A stretch of DNA of 64,000 bases from Erigeron canadensis (taxonomy: Eukaryota > Streptophyta > Magnoliopsida > Asterales > Asteraceae). The stretch spans positions 11,036,001 through 11,100,000 of the forward strand of contig NC_057764.1 in the NCBI RefSeq assembly GCF_010389155.1, in the 5' to 3' direction. Position numbers and translations under genes: made by a program. Of the stretch, positions 53,662-64,000 are shown piece after piece; position 1 is the stretch's first letter; each line of letters opens with the position of its first letter. The notes under the pieces are model-generated. The model did no database searches. It saw only the letters and a list, made by a program, of their open reading frames with translations, and was not told the origin of the DNA.

Positions 53662-55041
53662 TATGATTTGAATAACTAAAATGTTTATGTGTAAGTGTAG
53701 GTGAATATGAGAGATAGATATGTGAATTATAGTGAAATGGTAGTATATAAAAGGTTTGGGAACATAAATAGCCGTTTAGGGACCAAAAGTGTCAAAAGTG
53801 GAAACTTGAATTTAAGTATACTAGCCGTTTGGGGACCAAAGCTGTCAAAAAACACAAACATGTAAATATACTGTTAGAATTAAAAAAAAAAAAAGAAAGA
53901 AAAAGCTAGAAACATTCGTGCATGGGGGGACGAGTCACCTTGGGACGAGTCGGGGACGAGTCAGTGTTGACTTGTCCTAAGGTGAGGCACGAACACAGAG
54001 ACGCGTAAGGCATGTCCTAAGATGGGGATCTTTTTAAGCTGTAAACAACTTTAGTAGTAATGTAAATAGACCTTGACTTTTAGATTTAAATCAAAAGTTA
54101 AAATTCAAATTTATCAAGCTCAAACTCAACTTCACTATTAAGTTGGTTTCAACTTTAGATCTCAATCCATTAATTTAAGTGTTAAGAAAGAAAAATATAA
54201 AATAAAGCTTAGAGATTACAGATATAATTATTATGGTTTCAGTATTTTGATATATGACAATATCTATATAAAATAGGAAGTGATATTCGTACCAGTATCT
54301 TTGATTAATGTACCACAATGTACATATTGTATAGCTGACCGTAAAAGCTGGTAATGCACATTTGTGTTACATCAATCGAAATAAATGGTACAAATATCAC
54401 TTCCCATATAAAATTAGGATATGTTTAATTCAAATAATTATATGCTACATTGGTAAATTATATATTTTAAACTATGTATCGAGATTCAATGTACTCATAT
54501 ATTTTAAACAAAATATAAAGTAAAAAATTTTGTTCTAATATCAAAATTCAAAACAACTAGCATTTTATTATCTTATCAATATTATTCTTTTTTATTTTAT
54601 AGCCGTATTGTAACATTATGCACCCTTAGGTATTGATACTCTCACATACCAGGAATTAAGAGTATAAATCTAATAAACTTTAAAGGACAAAATAAAAAAA
54701 TTTTCTTAACAAATAAACATTACAAATCATTACGAATTAATATTACTTGAAAACAATGATTAACATATATATGTAAGAGTATAAATTTATTTACGTTAAT
54801 AATCTAAATGTAAATTTTGATAACATAGTAATTTTTTGTATTTTAGATTAATAAATGAGAACAATATAAGATGTAAAACAACTGAATAATGAATAATGAT
54901 GTGTGTATAAATAATAATTTTTATATATAGTGTATCAGTGTATGTACATATATATATCTCTTTCAAATCTACGTTTAAAATATATATATATATATATTGT
55001 TTTATAAAAATCATGGATGCGTTTATCTCCTACAAACTCTA
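53662..55041. other. Intergenic DNA, no gene recognised
   Basis: The first part is probably the upstream end of the Harbinger element, including two similar blocks AGCCGTTTAGGGACCAAAAG and AGCCGTTTGGGGACCAAAGC (about 53770 and 53823) and GGGACGAGTC repeats near 53928-53960. The remainder is very AT-rich with a TA microsatellite near 54979. Confidence 0.45.
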
Positions 55042-56017
55042 TGTTAGGCCCAGTTTTGCTGAAAACTGGATCTCTCCAGTTACATCTGGAGAGCATGAAG
55101 AATTGTTCGAAATATTTGAAGTCCAGTTGCAATGTACAGTTTATGCCACTGATGACTTCCTCCAGTTGAGATCTAAAGACATATACCTGAAGACATTCCA
55201 ATTGAAGTCGAAGACAACAAGTGGAAGAAAGAGAATGACAATGGCAGTGAAGCCCAGTTGACATTCTACCAGATCAATCAACTGGAGAATCCTCCAGTGT
55301 AAATGCCTTTACAAGGCTTTACACTGATTACGAGGGGGACCTTTTACACTACATCCTTTTACCCGGACAATAATCTTGTCTGTGGATAAAAGTGCAAAGA
55401 TGTAGAGTGGTTGAATAAAGTAACCTTTTGTCTTACTTTATTTAGCACACACAAAGGATTATTTACTAATACTTTCGTGTGCTATCAACCATATTTGTAC
55501 GTCGAAGTTGAGATCCCAATGCTCATACTTCGACTATAAATAGAGGTCCTTGCCCAAGCATTTCAACAACTTTGCAAACACATACATTCTGCAATATTGG
55601 TGAACTTGTGCAATATTCTCTCAATCGTAAAAAGGAACATTTCACAACTTTAAGTGTTTCGATTGTTAGGAGAATTTCCAAGTATAGATCAATTGTATTT
55701 CATAGGTTGTTAGGATATTTACATCTTTGTATTATCTTGGTTCCGCAACAACCTTGTATTTTATTTAACAATCAATAAATAAAATACACTTGAATAATAC
55801 ATATTGTCTAACCATATTTACTTACTTGTCATTTACATTATTGCATTGTATTTACTTATTCAAACTTGTCACCTTAATAAGTAACATTCCAGTTAACCTG
55901 GTACACTACTCACTCTAAACTGGTCACGTTCAGATTAAGTGATAGTGTTGCAAAGTACACTCACCATTGACATAGAGGTGTCTTTCAACACCCATCTAGT
56001 AATATTTGGGACTTACA
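55042..56017 (+). repeat. 5' LTR of element C
   Basis: 976 bp from TGTTAGGCCCAG to GACTTACA. Its start carries perfect hairpins: CCAGTTTT-GCTG-AAAACTGG (55050-55069), CTCTCCAG-TTACAT-CTGGAGAG (55072-55093) and CCAGTTGA...TCAACTGG (55254-55261 with 55278-55285). A possible upstream target copy is CTCTA; the partner is not in view. Confidence 0.82.
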
Positions 56018-56019
56018 AG

Positions 56020-56031
56020 TGGTATTAGAGC
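56020..56031 (+). promoter_or_regulatory. Primer-binding site of element C (one mismatch)
   Basis: TGGTATTAGAGC just after the LTR: the initiator Met tRNA site with one C-to-T change. Confidence 0.75.
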
Positions 56032-56071
56032 GGGCAGGTTGAATTGTTTCAATTCTATAACCTAGGTCTGC

Positions 56072-58480
56072 TTGATGGATGCCGAAGGTGAGAATGGTTC
56101 TGGTCCCCAAAATGAATCTAATCCTAATCCTAATGTTAATGTTACAACTCCTTTGAATACCAATCCGCCTCCTCCTCCTACACTTGGAGCCAGCCACGTC
56201 CATGTACATTATTCCAATACTCCAGTTCCCAAATTCGATGGGAATGGTGAGACCTTTGGTACATGGAAAGCTATAATGCTCTTGGATTTTGGTGGGATAG
56301 AGAGGTATATGTTGAAAATCCTTAAGGATGGACCATATATACCCATGTCCAGTGATGTTAGTCCTCTTCTTGTCCCAACTGGGAGAAGAGGTACCAGGGA
56401 GAAAGCTGAAGAACATTGGTCTGATGAGGATCGCAGGCTGGTTGACCTTGATACCAGACTGAAAAACATGATCCTCGCAGCTGTCCTTGAGGAACTAATT
56501 CCAACACTTGTGTTGTTTCCTAGTTCCAAGTCTATGTGGGAAGAATTAGTTCTCCAATTTGAAGGAGGAGTTGACACCCTCTCAACCAGAAAGGTTGCTT
56601 TAAACAAGAAGTATGAATCCTTCTTTGCACTTCCCAATGAAAGTTTAACTGGTACCTACACCAGATTTACTAGCCTCATTAATCAACTGAGAGGCTTGGG
56701 AGTAGAGATGGATAAGGATATTCTTCTTGAGAAATTTTGTGATATATTGCCATCCAAATGGTCACACATGGTTCTTAAGACAAAGTAAGATCCTGCACAG
56801 CCATACTCTTGCTTCCCTATATGGAGTCTTCAGATTCACTGAAGATAACGATGCTGCAAGGTTATTAGCTGAACAAGATGCCTTAAACCATGCTCAGAGT
56901 TCCAAGGTCGCCAGCTTAATTGGGCAACCTTGTGCTGCTTTAATGTCTGCTGAGAATGTCCAGTCACATTCTATATGTTAAATAGCTTTTTGAATTCTGG
57001 CCTGACTACTGATCTCAGTGATGGTTGTGATGAAACTGACGATGATGATCTGGTCGCCATGATTGCTAAAACCTTTAACAGGTTTAAGCATAAATCTAAT
57101 AGATTTAATGGGTCCAACAATGCTTCCAGCTCCAACTCTCTGGATAAAGCCAATCTTACCTGCTATAAGTGTGGTAAGAAAGGTCACTTTATGAAGGAAT
57201 GCAGATCTAGTCAGTCAAACAACCAAACTGGTCCCTCTGTTCCACATTTTGTTAAATCTGATGATTACAAAGCTAAGTATAAGAAGCTAAAGGCTCAGAT
57301 TTCCCTCATGTCACTTGAGCAAGAAAAAGAAAAGAACAAGTGCATGATGGCTCAAACTGAAGGAAAATGGGAACTATCTTATGACTCATCTGATGATGAT
57401 GAAGAGATTAGAGATGTTTGTTTTATGGCTCTGGAAATTAATCAACCAATGGTGAAGGATGATGTCGTTTTTAGAAGATGGGTGGACATCATATTGAAAT
57501 AGGTAAAGGATTATGATGATGAAATGGATACAGAATCGAAATTGGACATTGCTGAGGCATTAAATGATGACTTGTTATTTGTTGAAACTATGAGAACTGA
57601 CTGTAAAAGATACTTGGAAACAGTTTTAATCGAGTTTAATAACATGAAAAGTCAAATTAATGATTTGCAAAGTGTCCAACTGGCTCTCAAAGAATCTGAT
57701 TTGAAGAATGAGACACTGGAAAGAGATAACCAAAAATTGAAATTTGATCTTGAAAAAGAACACATGGTTATCAAATCTTGGGTACAAGCATCTGGTAAAA
57801 CTTATTACGCTTTTTCAAAAACCATTGATGCTCAAAAAACTGCCTGGAAATCTGGTGATCTCCAGATGGCAACTGTTTTACCCTCTATCCACTAGATGCC
57901 TGATTCGGTTAGAATTGAGACTTCATATGACTCTTCTACCCCTGTTAAATTAGAATCTGTTGAGACCACCCTTGTTGAGGTCAAAACTGGAGCCAAAAAG
58001 GCTAAAGCTCCAGTTAAAAAGGAAGCTGGTGATAATCCTTTACCTCAAAAGTCCAAAGAGCCCAAGACTCCTAAGACTAAGAATTCCGTTGAACCCAAGT
58101 CCAAGGTTCAGCAGCCTGATGAAAACAATTTTTTGTTGAAACTGGAGAGTCAACTCCAAAATTTGTCAAGGCAGGTACAAAGTTGTACTGCCAGAATAAA
58201 AAATCTGGAAGGAGCTTCCTCTTCTTCAATTGAAAAACAAATTGTTAAAACTCCTCCTTTAAAACAAAAACAAAAACAATCAGCTCAGAAAGGAGCAAAA
58301 TCTGAAAAAAGAAAAAGGAGGTTGTTGTTCTCATCAAACCAATTGTTTTTACTCCTGAAGCTGGAAATAATCCTCCAGTTTCAGCCTCCAGTTCCAACCC
58401 AAGCAAATCTGTTGAGACTTCTCAAGAGAAGTCTGGTGGACCCATCAAGAAAAGATGGGTTCACAAAAATAACTAATCAT
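56072..58480 (+). pseudogene. Copia gag and spacer, element C
   Basis: Starts MDAEGENGSGPQNESNP. Gag core HVHVHYSNTPVPKFDGNGE and FTSLINQLRGLGVEMDKD; then frame breaks near 56785 and 56975. An intact CCHC zinc knuckle CYKCGKKGHFMKEC lies at about 57160-57203. The coiled-coil spacer (57524-58480; LETVLIEFNNMKSQINDLQ) contains a TAG at 57893. The organisation matches element B. Confidence 0.85.
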
Positions 58481-58484
58481 TTAC

Positions 58485-60395
58485 TTGGGTGTGCAGGGCG
58501 ATCGAAAGAAGAATATTCGGTATCTGGACAGCGCTGCTGGACGGACAATGACCGGATATATGCCCCTTCTGGAAGAGTTCACTGTCCAAGATGGACCAGC
58601 AGTGAGGTTTGGTAATGATGAGAGTGGGAAAACTGAAGGATATGGTGTCATTGACAATGGACAGGTCTAGTTCACAAAAGTTGCATTTGTTAATGGTTTG
58701 AAATATAACCTGATAAGTGTCAGTCAACTTTGTGATGATGGATATAAGGTGTTGTTCGTTATTGCTCAAGGTACCATATTTAACAAGGATTGGAAGGTGG
58801 TGATGATTGCACCAAGGAAAGGGAATGTGTACATAATGGACATGGAACTTGCTCCAAAAGAGCATTGTTTCTATGCCAAGGCTGATGAGGACATCAACTG
58901 GTTGTGGCATAAAAGGTTATCCCATCTTAATTTCAAGAATATTAACAAGTTGTCAAGGAAACAACGGGTGGAAGGGATTCCTTTAATTTCCTTTAAAAAG
59001 GAAAAGCCATGTCCAGGGTGTGAGATGGGCAAAAAGAAAAGGGCTAGTTTCAAGACTAGGCAAAACTTCAGTATCACTGAACCTCTTCACATGCTTCATA
59101 TGGATCTCTTTGGTCCAGGGAATGTTCAAATTAAAGCTGGTAAACAATACACTTTAGTTGTTGTTGATGAATACACCAGATATTGTTGGGTGGTATTCAT
59201 CAGATCAAAAATTGATGCACCTGGTGAAATCATCTCACTCATCAAAAGAATTGAACTCTAGTATACCAAGAAAGTGTGTCAGTTGTGAAGTGATAATGGT
59301 ACTGAATTCATCAACAAAGAAATGGAATCATTTTGCACTGACACTGGCATTTCTCAGAACTTCTCATCAGCTCGTTCTCCAGAGCAAAATGGTGTGGTTG
59401 AAAGAAAGAATCGCACATTAATTAAAGCTACCAGAAGTATGTTATCTGAATCGGGTCTTCCCACCTGTTTTTGGGCTGAAGCTGTGGCAACTGCTTGCCA
59501 TACCCAAAATCAGTCAGTATATGTCAAGAGACATAAGAAGACTGCCTATGAAGTCCTCAGGAATCGCAAACCAAATATTAGATATTTTCATGTATTTGGT
59601 TGTCCAGTTTTTATCTTAAACGATTCTAGTCAGTTGGGAAAGTTCGATGCAAAGGCTGATGAGGGCATTTTCGTGGGGTATTCAGATATAAGAAAAGCCT
59701 ATAGAGTTTATAATTATAGACTCCAAAAGGTACATGAGACTGTTCATGTCACATTCGATGAATCAAATGAAGCAATCAATAAAAGACCAAGCCTTGATTT
59801 ATCTCCAGTTGTCCCAGTTGATTTTGGTGTATCTAATCAAGTTCATCAATCGGTTTCTACACCAGAAGATGTTTCCAGTCATCGAGACGTGGAACCAGTT
59901 GCACAGAAGAAAATCTCCAGTGACACTCCATTTTATCCCTCCATCAGTTTCAATTTACCACAAAAACTGGTGATTGGATCAAATGTTCGTGCCACGAAAA
60001 CATCAGAACCAGTTCAGACTTCTCCAGTTCTTCAAGATATCCCTTTATTTGAAGATAATCATGTCAACACGCCAGTTGACACTGATGATGAAGTTGAAGT
60101 AGTTTGGGCTGATCCCTTTCCAGTTGCCACAACTGTTGAAGATCTTCAGGTGTCTTGCACTAATGTTGTGATATATCAACCTAGTCAATACACTAAATGG
60201 ACAACTGCTCATCCCATTGAGCAAATTATTGGAAATCCAGATAGTGGGGTTCAGACTAGAAGAGCCACAAGTGAACAATGCTTGAACGTCACCTTCTTAT
60301 CACTGATTGAACCGAAGAAGATTGACGAGGCTATGGCAGATCCAAGCTGGGTTGAGGCTATGCAAGAAGACCAGTTCGAAAGGTTCAATGTTTGA
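58485..60395 (+). pseudogene. Copia protease and integrase, element C
   Basis: Protease active-site region YLDSAAGRTMTG at 58521-58555 (DSA instead of DSG). Then GLKYNLISVSQLCDDGYK, the integrase zinc part (HKRLSHLNFKNINKLSRK, CPGCEMGKKKR), and the core (HMLHMDLFGPGNVQIK, SDNGTEFINKE, PEQNGVVERKNRTLIK). Stops at 58668, 59260 and 59287 (the last CGA to TGA). The C-terminal region up to 60395 is open: FHVFGCPVFILNDSSQLGK. Confidence 0.86.
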
Positions 60396-60790
60396 GAACG
60401 TGTTCCTTGTCCTCTAGGGTTAAAGAAAGAACCCATTGGTACAAGATGGGTCTACCGAAACAAGATGGATGAAGATGGTAATGTTGTCAGGAACAAAGCT
60501 AGATTCGTTGCCAAGGGTTATTGTCAAGCAGAAGGTGTTGATTTCGATGAAAGTTTTGCTCCAGTTGCAAGACTTGAAGCCATTAGAATTTTCTTGGCTT
60601 ATGCTGCTCATTTGCAATTCAAAGTCTTCCAGATGGATGTCAAAAGTGCGCTCCTAAATGGAACATTGGGAGAAGAAGTGTATGTTAAGTAGACTCTAGG
60701 TTTCTTGAACGAGAAGCATCCTCACTGGGTATGTAGACTAAACAAAGCTTTGTATGGTCTTCGTCAAGCCCCAAGAGCCTGGTATGACAC
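60396..60790 (+). pseudogene. Copia reverse transcriptase, N-terminal fragment, element C
   Basis: RT blocks [37 protein letters not shown] and [12 protein letters not shown] stop lies at 60690. The catalytic YVDD block and RNase H are missing because element D begins at 60791. Confidence 0.85.
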
Positions 60791-61111
60791 TGTAATCAAC
60801 ACGATTTATCAACCGAATTCACATCAACAATGGTGTTTGGTTAGTGTGTGTATTCTTGGTGTTTGAGTGTGTATTGAGAGAGAATTGGAATCAAGAGTGT
60901 GATTTTCAGATGTAATTGTATGAATAATGTGTTGTTCATATGCCAAAATTATAATTTCTAAGGATTTGAGGGTTATTTATAGTCCAAACTATCTAACTAT
61001 GCTAATTAACACTATTAGCCCCTCAACCTTAGAAATTATCAACTCATGACTTAACAACAAGTAAGTCCATAACTTAAATTACAATGTATCACTATTTTTG
61101 GATTTCTAACA
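60791..61111 (-). repeat. 3' LTR of element D
   Basis: 321 bp. On the plus strand it begins TGTAATCAACACG and ends GGATTTCTAACA, so the minus-strand LTR starts TGTTAGAAATCC and ends in CA. The left end coincides with the break in element C, the right end with a polypurine tract. Confidence 0.78.
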
Positions 61112-63221
61112 TTCTCCCCCTTAGTGATATATTGTAATGTCTGAAGTACGTGTTGATTTGTCTTGTAAGAATGAATTTGATGAGCCCGGTGATGAAGACA
61201 ATTGGTGTGTGAAAACAAGTCTTCAAAGCTTTCTCATTGTCTTTGGAGAACTTGATTCATTCTTGGTCTTGGACTTCTTGAAGTTAGATCATCTGTTGTT
61301 TCTCAATGTTCTTTGTGAACAGAGAATGATGAGTGTGTGTATTAAATCTTCGAATATTGTTGAATTATGAATCAGAGTTGTCTTTTGAGGTGCGGAAGGT
61401 ATGAACTTGTCTTGAATTCTTCAATCTTCGAATCTTGAAGTCATTTCTTTGAAATCTTGGAATGAATTTTCAGAAATATGTACTCTCCCCCTTGATGTGT
61501 GCAATGTAGCTTTAGATAAAGTGTTTGTTGTATAACGTGAAGATCTTTTATTTGATGAATACCTTTTTTTTTTTTTGAAGCTTTTCTGCTTTGTCTTTAA
61601 TCTTCAATCTTTTGTTCTTTGAAGCTTTGATCTTTGTCACATTGTCTTGAACACTTTTGAGAGTAGACATTTCAAAAAGGTTTTGGAAAGTCTCTTATGA
61701 AGTAATCATGCTCCTTATTAATCCATGAGTAATCACAGTCTCTTTGATTCTTGAAGCTGAATGATTGTATCTCTGAAAGCAATTGAAACAACCAAACATA
61801 AACTTTTCTCCTTGACCTTATCAGTCATTCTAATTTCTTTTCCTAATCAATAATCAATCATACTATTTTCTCCCCCTCATAATGACAAAGTTGGGAACAA
61901 ATGTCATTATGCAAACATTGATTGATTTGATTGTTTAAAAGAAATAATCATGACTAAAATCTTGACATTAAGCTCATGGAGGATTATCAATCATCAAAAC
62001 ATCTATCTAACCACATAAATCAACCCAATTGGTCCTATGGATGACTAAAATGTAAGATTGAAGTGGTTGAGATAAACAGTTTATTATGGTGTTGGTGTTT
62101 TCTATGTTCGGGTGATGAGAAAAGAAACCGGATAAGAATGATCCGTTTGCATTCAAAAATCGAAAGGATTAATGAAATGACCGAAAGAAATGTATATCAT
62201 TTATCGGATTTCCTATGTATCATTGAGAAAAGCACAAAGCAAACCTCTAACATAGTTCGGTCTTTTGGCTTTCCAACCTCAAGATTGCTTCAAAGAATGT
62301 AAACCATGGTCAGTGTCACCTAGGCGTTCGATAACCATGTTCTACTATCCTTAAAGACTTTTAGGAAAAATCCAAGGTCACAATAGACTTCTTGTTAACT
62401 CAATAATTACAAAAATGCAATTATGAGACTTACGTTCAAAGCTGGAAATGATGTTAGCAATGGTAGGATTTCCATTTGATCATCGTGAAATATCATCTAA
62501 GATATCACTACAAATGTTCCGGCTATATCACAAAGATAAGCATGTATATCACAAAGATATGACACAAATGTGTTCTAAAGAATGAATAACGATCAAATTA
62601 ATGATCAATTATAAGAGCTCTAGACACAAAGTGATCAAATGAAGTCGGGGACTGGAGCAGAGTGTCACCCTTTTTCAATATCAACATCTTCCAAATGAAG
62701 AGTTAATAGAAATTAGAAAATCTCCGTGAGAAGTAAAACAAGCATTTGTTAAGAAACACTTGAGTGGTTAGGTAAAGATGTGCATTGCTTCACTGGGTTC
62801 ATGAAGGCTTTTTCAATACCGAAATATCAACAAATGACATCCGATAGAAATGTGTTTTACCCGGCGATTTTAGAATTTTAGAGAAGGGTATCAATTCTTT
62901 TAACCCTTTTCTCACAACATTATCACCATAATCTCTCACTTTTCGACTTTACTCCCTCCAACTTAGTTGCACAAATTCATCATCACTCAAAAATACCCTC
63001 ACTTTCTAATGAAAGAAGTAAATACTCCGGGGTTAGATTTCATCGGCGATGATGAAATTCATGGAGTAGAATTTTGAGAAAAACCTAGTCGCTCATGTGC
63101 AAACTAAACAACCGAACTTCCTTTGAAGCAAATGTTTTTTAAAAAATCATCAAATGTGAAAAAAATGTTTAAACAACACATTTGAAGTTTGAAAGAGATT
63201 TGAAATCACAAACTCCCCCTT
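61112..63221 (-). promoter_or_regulatory. Four polypurine-tract copies upstream of the LTR of element D
   Basis: CTCCCCCTT or CTCCCCCTC (plus strand; AAGGGGGAG on the element strand) occurs next to the LTR at 61113-61122 and again at 61483-61493, 61870-61878 and 63213-63221. Repeated polypurine tracts are a described Sirevirus trait (established knowledge from memory). No coding sequence is seen in this stretch. Confidence 0.65.
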
Positions 63222-63525
63222 TATCTATGCAAAGATAGATCGAAAAGATTTTCATAGAAAAGGTGGAGCAAAAATGATTTGTGTGAAATCAAATCAGGTT
63301 TTATGAAAAATGAACTCAATCAATTGTTCAAGATCAGATAACTCAGGAGTACACAAAGGCGTTCAATCTTTTGTTTCTCATATCAACAATTGAGAGTTTT
63401 TGAAACATGTTCAACATCTTGTGATACTCAGGTTATCTAATGAAAATCCAATATATTACACATATACATTCATATAAGACCACTTGGAAGTACACAAAGG
63501 CGTTCAATTCCGCGTTATCTTATAT
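62296..63525 (-). repeat. Three hairpin-enclosed GGCGTTC motifs (element D)
   Basis: Motif copies: 62317-62333 (CACCTAGGCGTTCGATA), 63352-63367 and 63493-63508 (CACAAAGGCGTTCAAT). Enclosing stems: AACCATGGT with ACCATGTT around the first (one bulge), TCAATTGTT/AACAATTGA (63320-63328, 63385-63393) around the second, ATATAAGA/TCTTATAT (63472-63479, 63518-63525) around the third. Same loop motif as in element B. Confidence 0.72.
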
Positions 63526-63593
63526 CAATTTATATGTATAACAACATGAATTAATTCCAACTTTGAAGCATAAATAATTTTTCTTTTTAAGAC

Positions 63594-63760
63594 CGGGTTG
63601 CATACAGAGTATATGCAAGCCATTTTGAAATAAATAACACAAATAAGCACGGGTTATATATTGATTGTGCATAAGCCATTTTGAAATAAATAGTTCAATG
63701 AAGAACGGGTTGCATACTGAATATACGCAAGCCACTTTAAAATAAAAGAAAATTAAGAAA
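63594..63760 (-). repeat. Three 56-bp tandem repeats with internal hairpins (element D)
   Basis: Units start at 63594, 63650 and 63706, exactly 56 bp apart, each with CGGGTT, a TTGCATA...TATGCAA type inverted repeat (best in unit 1) and GCCATTTTGAAATAAATA. Confidence 0.85.
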
Positions 63761-63874
63761 ATCTTTTTGTTATTTTTCAAAATTTTTATTTTTGTATTTG
63801 ATTTTTTGGTTTTTCAATTTTTAATTTTTGAAAAATGAATCAAGAATTTCTTCCATGGTAAAGTGAATCAAGAA

Positions 63875-64000
63875 TCAAGATTTAGCATACCAAGTTTAGA
63901 GATTAAGAAATTAAACCTCTTTTCGTCTAGTGGTTTGTGAACAAATCAGCGAGTTGGTGGTCAGTTCCCACGAAATAGAGTTCGATGTCACCTTTCTCAA
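63875..64000 (-). pseudogene. C-terminal end of copia pol (RNase H), element D
   Basis: On the minus strand the edge of the window reads EKGDIELYFVGTDHQLADLF, the conserved end of copia RNase H. One missing base near 63937 shifts the frame; after it the usual terminal block EKRFNFLISKLGMLN is readable in the next frame, then a TGA. The remainder of pol lies outside the window. Confidence 0.8.

Larger units (their letters stand above)
55042..60790 (+). mobile_element. Ty1/copia element C (Sirevirus-like), 3'-truncated by insertion of D
   Basis: 5' LTR, primer site, gag, spacer, protease, integrase and the start of RT in order, collinear with element B but clearly diverged (a different subfamily, with a different LTR). 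It breaks off within RT after [11 protein letters not shown] at 60790, exactly where element D's LTR begins; the rest may lie beyond the window. Many frameshifts and stops. Confidence 0.88.
60791..64000 (-). mobile_element. Ty1/copia element D (partial, minus strand), inserted in element C
   Basis: On the minus strand its pol C-terminus enters at the right edge, followed by about 2.7 kb of non-coding sequence, a polypurine tract and the 3' LTR (61111 to 60791). The left neighbour GACAC (60786-60790) would be the target duplication; the other copy is outside the window. No third ORF is seen between pol and LTR, unlike A and B. The multiple polypurine tracts suggest the Sirevirus lineage. Confidence 0.8.

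Overview
This is a plant nuclear window, most likely from a eudicot. Two host genes have typical plant GT-AG introns: an OSCA/CSC1-type mechanosensitive channel gene at 2956-8559 and an organellar leucyl-tRNA synthetase gene at 38727-45693. Almost everything else is transposable-element DNA. The 3' extra reading frame of the copia elements resembles proteins I associate with Asteraceae, so a daisy-family genome is my best guess (inference, not proven).

Layout. 1-2955: AT-rich upstream DNA and the 5' leader of the channel gene. 2956-8559: channel gene, 11 coding exons, one GC-AG intron and a SINE in one intron. 8560-13079: tandem duplication, an old Ty3/gypsy LTR on the minus strand carrying a SINE, and a MITE. 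13080-38244: a nested retrotransposon complex. The outer plus-strand Ty1/copia element (A) has target duplication ATAAC on both sides. Its gag is joined to a Ty3/gypsy fragment (14944 to about 18420), and its 3' open reading frame is split by a complete minus-strand copy of the same family (B, 22981-35314, target duplication GACAT). 38727-45693: leucyl-tRNA synthetase, 20 exons, with a MITE in an intron. 45694-49910: hAT-like and MITE debris, then a 1.3-kb Mutator-like element with a 9-bp target duplication. 49911-53661: a dead PIF/Harbinger transposase gene split by a 2.18-kb solo LTR with a GTTGT duplication. 55042-60790: a third copia element (C), cut in its reverse transcriptase by a fourth, minus-strand copia element (D), which runs off the right end.

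The copia elements look like the Sirevirus (SIRE/Maximus) lineage: initiator-Met tRNA primer site, long gag with zinc knuckle and coiled-coil spacer, gag-pol, a long 3' non-coding region with several polypurine tracts, and in A and B an additional ORF of about 1,200 codons after pol. All copies are broken by stops and frameshifts.

The most unusual signals are: (1) a 13-16 nt motif (CACAAAGGCGTTC and variants) found five times in the 3' non-coding regions of elements B and D, each copy enclosed by an 8-10 bp stem of different sequence; (2) six copies of a G-centred palindrome inside a gypsy LTR, spaced 29/45/30/45/29, so a double hairpin repeats every 74-75 bp with unrelated spacers; (3) the large third ORF, which ends in a nuclear-localisation-like tail and shows no membrane segment.
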